DNA of 6,786 nucleotides from NCBI GenBank assembly GCA_023416335.1, contig JAEZHY010000141.1:1-6786 (forward strand), read 5' to 3'. Below the pieces are notes generated by a model. The model had not been told where the DNA came from. It was given only the letters and a program-made list of their open reading frames with translations, and searched no databases. Position numbers and translations under genes: made by a program. Source of the stretch: Pseudomonadota bacterium (GTDB taxonomy: Bacteria; Desulfobacterota; Syntrophobacteria; Syntrophobacterales; Syntrophobacteraceae). Position 1 is the first letter of the stretch. Every line of letters starts with the position of its first letter. Of the stretch, positions 1 to 5,077 are shown piece by piece.

Positions 1-102
1 TGCCGCCTTCACGGAAAGTCAACTTTCGATGTGCTCGTAGATGCAATGCAATCTTTTTTCAAAGAACAGAGGCCTGACCTCTCTTGGATTTATCAGGCTT
101 AA
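1..102 (+). CDS. 3' end of an unidentified gene, possibly a transposase tail (partial)
   Basis: The frame is open from the left edge for 33 codons and ends at TAA 100-102. The peptide includes KSTFDVLVDAMQSFF and ends RPDLSWIYQA. The other two forward frames close within this stretch, so this is the most protein-like reading. The style (a short hydrophobic and basic stretch around LVDAMQSFFKEQ with a terminal Trp-Ile-Tyr) recalls the ends of some insertion-sequence transposases, but I cannot assign a family. The next fragment (115-312) lies in the same frame after TAA and a further TGA at 106-108, so the two are not one continuous product. A transposase ending here would put the element's end just downstream, near 103-140. 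No terminal inverted repeat can be tested because the other end is outside the window. The identity is a guess; the partial coding region is moderately supported. Confidence 0.35.
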   Translation, partial: CRLHGKSTFDVLVDAMQSFFKEQRPDLSWIYQA

Positions 103-114
103 AACTGAGACCCT

Positions 115-312
115 GTGATCAGTTACGATCCGACTAATGGAGCGGTCCTGTACAGTCAAACTTATGAGGGGCATTACAACGAAAACAGCCTGGGCGGACT
201 GGAAGGAACATGGGAACGTGTTATGAATACCGCCTTGGAACGCATGATCAAGGATATGAGTACAGATCCCAAATTGCTCGATGCTCTGAAAGCGGCCAAC
301 GCCGCCAGTTGA
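115..312 (+). pseudogene. C-terminal remnant resembling a secreted lipoprotein
   Basis: The reading gives 65 residues from a GTG at 115 to TGA 310-312. The opening VISYDPTNGAVLYSQTYEG reads like a pair of beta strands. It is followed by a helical end (TWERVMNTALERMIKDM, then LDALKAANAAS). This resembles the C-terminal part of lipoproteins described as YajG-like or 'hypothetical lipoprotein', which alternate short strands and end in an amphipathic helix; that match is from memory, not from a search. No Shine-Dalgarno sequence stands before the GTG, and no signal peptide or lipobox is present, so it is unlikely to be a complete gene. The simplest explanation is a lipoprotein gene whose 5' part was replaced or displaced by whatever ends at 102. 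A free-standing small protein translated from the GTG cannot be excluded. Confidence 0.45.
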
Positions 313-336
313 TGGAGAATCCCCTGTCGATCCTGC

Positions 337-363
337 AAGGGGTCGCGAAAATCGTGACCCCTT
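337..363 (+). terminator. Hairpin between convergent genes, terminator-like
   Basis: AAGGGGTCGCGA (337-348) pairs with TCGTGACCCCTT (352-363) through a three-base AAA loop: 12 pairs with a single G-T wobble. It sits 24 bases after the stop of the upstream fragment and about 50 bases beyond the stop of the opposing protease gene, so it could serve both. The downstream tract on the + strand (ACTTTCCCG) is only weakly T-rich, and there is none on the - strand, so termination efficiency is uncertain. Confidence 0.55.
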
Positions 364-413
364 ACTTTCCCGATTAACACCCTCGCGGTACTAACAAACT
401 GTAATCAATCCTT

Positions 414-1607
414 TTAATGCCGGTCGGAAGACGAATCCGAACGTGTCCCGTCGGAATTCTCGGAAGAAGTCCGTGTTGCCGAAGGCTTTGGCTTTATGTT
501 TGGGACAAGCGGCATCCCGAGCTGTTTTTTCTCGTTTATTTCCTGTACCGCTTTTTCAATGGCGAGGTATCTTTCCGGGCTGCTGGGATGGGTATTGGAA
601 TAAGCCTTCTCTATTGAAGAAGGATCCTCTATGGCCATCCGTCTCCAGAAATTGGCGGAATCGGAGATGTCATACCCGACACGTGCGGCAAGGTACAGAC
701 CGACATAATCCGCTTCTCTTTCGAATTCCCTGGAGTACGGCGCGGCTACCATATTCCCGATTGCCCCGTGGGTATTTATTCCCAAAGTGATGGCAACCGC
801 GAAATCCAGTATGGTTCCGGGGGCCGCCTTTTGCTCCTTCTGCTTTCTGTGTTTCAGAAAATTATGTGCAATTTCATGAGCCAGGACCAGCGCGAGTTCT
901 TCATCCTTTTGCGCCATGCGATACATTCCGGTCGTGAGAATTATGTATTTTCCATCTGAAAAAGCATTGATCTTGTCATGCGAAAACAGAAGCACAGGAT
1001 ACTGGCAGAAGGGTTTGCCCCCAATACTCATTGGGATGGTTTCACCATTGCGATTGACAGTCAACTCCAGCGGTTTGCCGTTGACCGGTTTCAGTTCGCC
1101 CCCGATTTTTTTATACTCTTCCCGGGTTATTCCGACGAGCGACTTTCCGTTCATACTCACGATCTTATCACCGACGCAGAGTCCGGCTTCCGCTGCCGGA
1201 AACTGTGGATGCACGTAGCGCACGGCCACCTGTTTGTCCAGGTTATAGTATTGCGCTGCAGCTTCCCTGAAATCCTCCCGGTATGACTCGATAGTGTGAA
1301 TCAGGAAGCCGCACGCGGATTCACCCTCATCGGGGGCTAAAGCAGCGGCTTCGGCAAGCAAAGGAAAGGCTATACTGAACGCATGCTCCTGTCTTTTCAT
1401 GTGCATAGCGAAAGCCGCCTCTTTCTGCTTCCTCGCCTCGGCTCGAACAGCTTCATCCTGAATGCCGCCTGCAGACAGGGAAGTGTTTGTCGGCGCACAA
1501 CCAGCGACGAGAAGGATCACGCATATTACGGAAACCGCGACAGTCAAAAAGGACTCAAGTGAAGCCGAATGAGAAGGCAGGTACGCTTTCTTCTTTTTGT
1601 TTCTCAT
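414..1607 (-). CDS. M48-family zinc metallopeptidase lipoprotein with PDZ domain
   Basis: Predicted envelope zinc protease of 397 residues, probably anchored to the periplasmic face of a membrane by its lipid. The N-terminus is basic (MRNKKKK), followed by a hydrophobic segment ending in the lipobox LVAGC with the acylated Cys at residue 37. The +2 residue is Ala, which in enteric bacteria would favour outer-membrane sorting. A coiled, charged stretch follows, then a PDZ-like domain at about 130-195 (AAEAGLCVGDKIVSMNGK). The peptidase domain has the zinc motif HEIAH at 244-248, the third-ligand motif EREAD at 296-300 and a late NTHPSSPERYLAI element typical of M48 proteins. The tail is Ser-rich. 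The family includes envelope quality-control proteases such as BepA and LoiP; the PDZ domain suggests recognition of exposed C-termini. I chose ATG 1605-1607 because it starts directly before the signal peptide, has GGGGA about 8 bases upstream, and a TATAAT lies 59 bases upstream. Substrate unknown. Confidence 0.93.
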   Translation of the reverse strand: MRNKKKKAYLPSHSASLESFLTVAVSVICVILLVAGCAPTNTSLSAGGIQDEAVRAEARKQKEAAFAMHMKRQEHAFSIAFPLLAEAAALAPDEGESACGFLIHTIESYREDFREAAAQYYNLDKQVAVRYVHPQFPAAEAGLCVGDKIVSMNGKSLVGITREEYKKIGGELKPVNGKPLELTVNRNGETIPMSIGGKPFCQYPVLLFSHDKINAFSDGKYIILTTGMYRMAQKDEELALVLAHEIAHNFLKHRKQKEQKAAPGTILDFAVAITLGINTHGAIGNMVAAPYSREFEREADYVGLYLAARVGYDISDSANFWRRMAIEDPSSIEKAYSNTHPSSPERYLAIEKAVQEINEKKQLGMPLVPNIKPKPSATRTSSENSDGTRSDSSSDRH

Positions 1608-1665
1608 GGTCTGTCCCCGGATGCCGTTTGGGAAAGGGAGGAAAGGAACTACATTCCACGCCGCG

Positions 1666-1671
1666 ATTATA
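1666..1671 (-). promoter_or_regulatory. -10 box (TATAAT) of the M48 protease gene
   Basis: Read on the - strand, the bases are a perfect TATAAT preceded by TTTTTGCAG. At 16-18 base spacing only a poor -35 is visible (around GGGATT/TGGGAT), so this would be a -10-driven or activator-dependent sigma-70-type promoter. The expected transcript start, near 1659, gives a leader of about 50 bases before ATG 1607. It lies inside the longer open frame that begins at 1712, which argues that the longer start is not used. Confidence 0.5.
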
Positions 1672-1768
1672 CTGCAAAAAGTGGAAGAATCCCATAAAGT
1701 CCTGCAGTGCACGCTGTCCGACTTCAGAGGCCGTTGAGGACAAAAGTGCAGTCAAAAGCCTACAGCAA

Positions 1769-1786
1769 TGTATGCCGACACATACA
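1769..1786. repeat. Small inverted repeat TGTATG-N6-CATACA
   Basis: Two perfect six-base arms (1769-1774 and 1781-1786) are separated by CCGACA. The site lies about 100 bases upstream of the protease -10 box, a possible position for an activator, but arms this short arise by chance and no second copy was found. Confidence 0.25.
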
Positions 1787-1930
1787 CTTTGAGATCCTCA
1801 GGCATCCATTCGTCACTGCCGGTCCGGCCTGAACGCTCTTGAAAGCAATAGATTCTCACAATCGCCGGCAGCACGCAATTCGGTCACAAAAGCAGGCACG
1901 GAATAGCCGAAATGCACAAGGCTTCGATGT

Positions 1931-1949
1931 TAGTTCACAATATGAACTA
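1931..1949. promoter_or_regulatory. 19-base palindrome, candidate activator/operator site
   Basis: TAGTTCA (1931-1937) and TGAACTA (1943-1949) are perfect inverted seven-base arms around CAATA, giving an operator-like dyad with 12-base half-site spacing, consistent with binding of a dimeric helix-turn-helix protein. Its centre is about 134 bases upstream of the start expected from the sigma-54-like element at 2048-2063. That is within the usual range for enhancer-binding protein sites. The regulator is not encoded in the window and cannot be named. Confidence 0.45.
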
Positions 1950-2047
1950 CCTAAAATGCAGACTTTTTCCTAAATCCCCTCTCATCGCTTCCCACATCGC
2001 CTCTCGCTATTTCAATCAGTTATACGCCATATGCAAATAATTAGCAC

Positions 2048-2063
2048 AGGCATACCTTTTGCT
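2048..2063 (+). promoter_or_regulatory. Candidate sigma-54 (RpoN) promoter of the cytochrome gene
   Basis: The 16 bases AGGCATACCTTTTGCT have GG (2049-2050), exactly ten bases, then GC (2061-2062). Against the consensus TGGCACG-N4-TTGCW they match GGCA, TTGC and the final W, missing three positions (first T, then C and G). Transcription would begin near 2074, leaving a leader of about 138 bases before ATG 2212. No good sigma-70 pair was seen in the same stretch. The core match could still be coincidental. Confidence 0.42.
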
Positions 2064-2211
2064 ACCGAGAAGTCTTCAACGCATATAGCTCGTTTCCTGT
2101 CTAAAATCGTTAACCATAGTAATGAGTCGCTGACTCCAAAGGCACTTCATACAGTCCCTGGAGCCCCTCGAGCCAAGCCGACCAGGAACAGTCGGAAGGA
2201 GAGAGAATCTT

Positions 2212-4890
2212 ATGAGATTGAAACACTTGTCCATGGCCGCATTGATAATCACAGCTTTGATGCAGGCCTCGCTCTCACTGGCCAGCCCCGGCATAACAGG
2301 TTACTCAGGCAAGAGCGGATCATACTGCAACTCGTGTCATAGCGGAGGAGCCGTTCCAACCGTAACGATCTCGGGCCCGGCGACCGTGGCTCCCGGTTCG
2401 GTAAACAGTTACACCCTCACCATTACAGGAGGTCCGCTCGCAGACGGTGCCTGCGATATCGCCGTATCGGGCGGGGCACTTGCCGCTGGTTCCGGAGACT
2501 CGCTGAAGAGCAGTGAAATCGTTGGAGGGCCGACAGCGCCGACCAGTTCTGCGGTTTCGTTTCCCTTCACCTGGACCGCGCCTGCCACTGCGGGCACTTA
2601 CACGATCTATGGAGCCGGCAACTCAGTCAACGGGAACAACAGTACGTCCGGAGACGGGGCAGCAGCAAAGCAACTCGTGGTAACGGTAAGCGGGGGCGGC
2701 GGTACCGCAACCCTGTCGGGCCTCGCGATCCAGGGTGCCACGTCCGTAACCGGAGGAACGACCGCGACCTATACGGCACAGGCATCATACAGCAACGGCA
2801 CTTCCAAAGCCGTAACTCCCTCCTGGTCCGTCACCCCGACAACCTATGCAAGCATCAATACGAGCGGGGTCCTGACGGCCAAAACGGTAACCTCGAACCA
2901 GACTGTCACGGTTGGTGCGAGCTATACGGAAGGCGGCGTCACGAAAACCGCTTCCACAAGTGTTTCGATCACCAGCCAACCGACCACGGCAACCTTGACC
3001 GGCCTCACGATACAGGGTGCAGGGTCGGTTAAAGGCGGCACCAGTACAACCTATACCGCACAGGCTTCTTACAGCAACGGCACCTCCAAGGCCGTAACTC
3101 CCTCCTGGTCCGTAACCCCGACAACCTACGCGAGCATCAACACGGGCGGAGTCCTGACAACCAAAACGGTGACATCGAACCAGACCGTGACGGTAGCCGC
3201 AGGCTATACCGAAAACGGTGTAACGAAAACCGCTTCCGCCGGCGTCACGATTACCACGAGCGGAACCACCGGCGCGACGCTGACAAATCTCGAGGTAAAA
3301 GGTCCCGCATCGGTCGTTGGAGGATCGAGTGCAACTTACTCCGCGCTGGCTTCTTACAGTGACGGCTCATCCAGGAGTGTAACCGCCACCTGGTCGGTAA
3401 CTCCAACTTCTTACGCCACCATCAATAAAACCAGCGGCGCGTTGACTGCAGCCAAGGTGACGGCAAGCCAGGCGGTCACGGTAACGGCAAACTGCACTCA
3501 GGGTAGCGTATCAAAAACGGCAACCCTGGATGTAGTAATCGATTCCGGCATCAAGCCCGCGATCGGCAGCGTCAACAGCTCCGGCGTAATCGTGCTTGCA
3601 AGCAACGACCTCGGCATGCACTGCGTTTGCCCGAGCTTCTCGAAGTTCATGATTCTTCCGCCCTTCAACACCATTCGCGCCCAGGTTATCAGAAAGGGCG
3701 GCGAAGATCCCCAGGTTATGGGTTCCTCATCAGGTATAAGGGTCGCCTACAGCTTCTCGGAAAACACTGATGCAAGTCTCAGTGCAGACCCCTATTACCA
3801 GGACTGGATGAAAAACGCTCCCAAGCTGGGCTTTAAAGCCTACCCGGCCAAAGACTCTGCCGGCCATATCCAGAGCCCGATAACCGGCACCAAGCTCGCA
3901 GGGAACATGACCGCCCAGACCGGAGGATGGTGGGAAGCAGTCGGGATCCCGGTCTATCCGGATGCAAGCAACCTTTCGACCGCAAAACCGATGACCGACC
4001 CGCTGGGCGGTCCCAACCGGAACCCGTACCTCACCGGAAATATCAAGGTTTACAACAGCAGCAATACCCTTCTGGCCCAAACCAGCATCACAGTTCCATC
4101 GGCATTCGGCGGGTGCTGCAGCTGTCACCTGGGCGTAGCGGCGCAGCTCGGATACCCCGCAACATCTGAGGGTTCCTTTGAAGCAATGGGTTTCCTGCAT
4201 TCAACGAACACGAGCGGCATCGACATTTCGCAGATCGATCCCGACGGCGACGGCGTCCCCGGTCCGATCCGCTGCTCACAGTGCCATCTGGACCCGGCAA
4301 TGGGTGAAAAGACGGCCCCCGGCGGCTATAAGCTGAACGGCAAAACCCTGCCGGTCTCCAGGTATACCTTCTCGGATGTCCTGCACAGGTTCCACGCTCA
4401 GGACGGTATGGTCCTGGCGCAGTACGACGTCAATATCGCGAAGGACTGTTATCAGTGCCATCCCGGCAACGGCATCAACTGCTACCGCGACCATCACATG
4501 AACGAATCGATGAACGGGAGCACCAAGCTCTGGTGCACGGATTGCCACGGCGATCTCAATCAGCGAATCGCTCAGAACCAGATGGCGCAGCCCTGGTCCG
4601 TTGCCACCCTGCCGAAATGCTCCAAGTGCCACACGGGCACCATTGGCGAAAACGCTACGCTCGACGTATTCGGCGGTACATTCCTGAACAGCATGACCCA
4701 CGGCGGTCCGCTCCTCTGCTCCACCTGCCACGGCTCACCGCATGCGCTGAACGCGTCCACACTGGCGCACGACAACATGCAGAACGCAGCGCTCCAGGGC
4801 GGAAACACCAACGCAATAGGCGTGTGCAACGTGTGTCATACCAACAGGTCCACCAGTTACGGCAAGCCTCCTCACAGTAGAGGGGATTGA
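2212..4890 (+). CDS. Octaheme c-type cytochrome with choice-of-anchor V-like module and three Big2 Ig-like domains
   Basis: Predicted exported electron-transfer protein of 892 residues. ATG 2212 follows AAGGAG at 2196-2201. A signal peptide (MRLKHLSM then a hydrophobic core) probably ends after SLA at 24. Residues 26-160 look like a choice-of-anchor V module: GITGYSGKSGSYCNSCHSGG with the first heme site at 39-43, then strands ending FTWTAPATAGTYTIYGAG. Three Big2-like Ig domains follow at 166-254, 260-348 and 355-443. Residues 457-632 form a domain with the motif ASNDLGMHC (463-471) and no CxxCH. The C-terminal region has seven CxxCH motifs, starting at 635, 688, 746, 775, 803, 836 and 872, eight in all. 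Many other histidines (725, 728, 761, 762, 830, 844, 853) could be distal ligands. The protein ends PPHSRGD with no membrane anchor. An extracellular or outer-surface role in electron transfer, with Ig domains as spacer or adhesin, is inferred. I know no gene name. Confidence 0.9.
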   Translation: MRLKHLSMAALIITALMQASLSLASPGITGYSGKSGSYCNSCHSGGAVPTVTISGPATVAPGSVNSYTLTITGGPLADGACDIAVSGGALAAGSGDSLKSSEIVGGPTAPTSSAVSFPFTWTAPATAGTYTIYGAGNSVNGNNSTSGDGAAAKQLVVTVSGGGGTATLSGLAIQGATSVTGGTTATYTAQASYSNGTSKAVTPSWSVTPTTYASINTSGVLTAKTVTSNQTVTVGASYTEGGVTKTASTSVSITSQPTTATLTGLTIQGAGSVKGGTSTTYTAQASYSNGTSKAVTPSWSVTPTTYASINTGGVLTTKTVTSNQTVTVAAGYTENGVTKTASAGVTITTSGTTGATLTNLEVKGPASVVGGSSATYSALASYSDGSSRSVTATWSVTPTSYATINKTSGALTAAKVTASQAVTVTANCTQGSVSKTATLDVVIDSGIKPAIGSVNSSGVIVLASNDLGMHCVCPSFSKFMILPPFNTIRAQVIRKGGEDPQVMGSSSGIRVAYSFSENTDASLSADPYYQDWMKNAPKLGFKAYPAKDSAGHIQSPITGTKLAGNMTAQTGGWWEAVGIPVYPDASNLSTAKPMTDPLGGPNRNPYLTGNIKVYNSSNTLLAQTSITVPSAFGGCCSCHLGVAAQLGYPATSEGSFEAMGFLHSTNTSGIDISQIDPDGDGVPGPIRCSQCHLDPAMGEKTAPGGYKLNGKTLPVSRYTFSDVLHRFHAQDGMVLAQYDVNIAKDCYQCHPGNGINCYRDHHMNESMNGSTKLWCTDCHGDLNQRIAQNQMAQPWSVATLPKCSKCHTGTIGENATLDVFGGTFLNSMTHGGPLLCSTCHGSPHALNASTLAHDNMQNAALQGGNTNAIGVCNVCHTNRSTSYGKPPHSRGD
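2707..3540 (+). repeat. Three tandem in-frame repeats encoding Big2-like Ig domains
   Basis: The units span 2707-2973, 2989-3255 and 3274-3540, with periods of 282 and 285 bases. Units 1 and 2 differ at only 14 of 89 residues, while unit 3 keeps the framework (TWSVTPTSYATINKTSG) but is more diverged. In the core of units 1 and 2 (2767-2862 versus 3049-3144) 32 residues are identical while nine of 96 bases differ, all silently. This points to an internal duplication followed by selection on the protein. Confidence 0.88.
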
Positions 4891-4910
4891 CGGGATCGAA
4901 TTCCAACCGC

Positions 4911-4933
4911 TTCAGCCGGCAAGTCCGGCTGAA
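4911..4933 (+). terminator. Nine-pair hairpin after the cytochrome gene, no T tract
   Basis: TTCAGCCGG (4911-4919) and CCGGCTGAA (4925-4933) pair perfectly around CAAGT, beginning 21 bases after the stop codon. The following bases (TCGCAACTCG) are not T-rich, so it may be an mRNA 3'-end stabiliser or a factor-assisted terminator rather than a classical intrinsic one. Confidence 0.5.
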
Positions 4934-4974
4934 TCGCAACTCGAATATTCCACAAATTTCTTCAACCGAGGGCA

Positions 4975-5003
4975 GGGACTCATGAGAGTCCCCCCCTCTT
5001 TTC
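4975..5003 (+). terminator. Candidate intrinsic terminator upstream of the toroid-protein gene
   Basis: GGGACTC (4975-4981) pairs with GAGTCCC (4986-4992) over a four-base ATGA loop, followed by a pyrimidine run with TCTTTT (4997-5002). The tail is C/T-rich rather than pure T, so strength is uncertain. Placed 85 bases after the cytochrome stop and about 75 bases before the next start, it could attenuate readthrough. Confidence 0.4.
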
Positions 5004-5010
5004 CCCTGCC

Positions 5011-5040
5011 GCGCCGCTGCCTATTTTCAGATAGCGGCGC
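5011..5040 (+). repeat. GC-rich hairpin in the leader of the toroid-protein gene
   Basis: GCGCCGCT (5011-5018) and AGCGGCGC (5033-5040) are perfect eight-base arms around a 14-base loop containing TATTTTCAG. It ends 24 bases before the GGAG ribosome site at 5065-5068. No T tract follows. It may be a leader structure affecting translation or message stability, or part of a chance GC-rich stretch. Confidence 0.4.
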
Positions 5041-5077
5041 AAGAGCCGCAGCAAACCACATGACGGAGTATCCCATC

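Larger units (their letters stand above)
1608..2211. other. Divergent intergenic region between protease and cytochrome genes
   Basis: These 604 bases separate two divergently transcribed genes. I see no credible coding sequence: the frames that cross it are short, lack signal or domain features and run into the flanking genes. It is visibly more AT-rich than the cytochrome gene, especially 1920-2120. It contains the TATAAT of the protease (1666-1671), a 6+6 inverted repeat TGTATG-N6-CATACA at 1769-1786, a 19-base palindrome at 1931-1949, a sigma-54-like element at 2048-2063, and a small GAGTC-GCT-GACTC repeat at 2124-2136. The rest, about 1790-1925 and 1950-2045, holds nothing I can name. 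The cytochrome leader would be about 140 bases if the sigma-54 call is right. Confidence 0.7.

Noticed and set aside
1608..1712. Longer N-terminus for the M48 protease starting at 1712
   Set aside because: The extra 35 residues precede a complete lipoprotein signal peptide, and the TATAAT at 1666-1671 would lie inside the coding sequence.
2124..2136. GAGTC-GCT-GACTC inverted repeat as an operator
   Set aside because: Five-base arms are too short to stand out from chance, and no second copy was seen.
2031..2342. Possible small gene overlapping the cytochrome start
   Set aside because: It has no ribosome site or recognisable features, and it runs out of frame into the cytochrome coding sequence.
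2707..3540. Periodic repeats as a CRISPR-like or other non-coding array
   Set aside because: The repeats keep one reading frame, differ at silent positions and encode Ig-like domains.
3730..4731. Long antisense frames at 3730-4200 and 4276-4731
   Set aside because: They lie opposite the GC-rich cytochrome gene, are Arg/Gly/Ala-rich without domain or signal features, and the + strand frame is far better supported.
5035..5050. Second GG-N10-GC sigma-54-like element before the toroid gene
   Set aside because: Outside the GG and GC it misses five consensus positions, including both T of TTGC, and it overlaps a hairpin arm; most likely chance.
4982..5077. Longer N-terminus for the toroid protein from ATG 4982 or ATG 5060
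   Set aside because: ATG 4982 lies in the loop of a hairpin with no ribosome site. The added residues are Arg/Pro-rich and displace the signal peptide, whereas ATG 5078 has GGAG at proper spacing.
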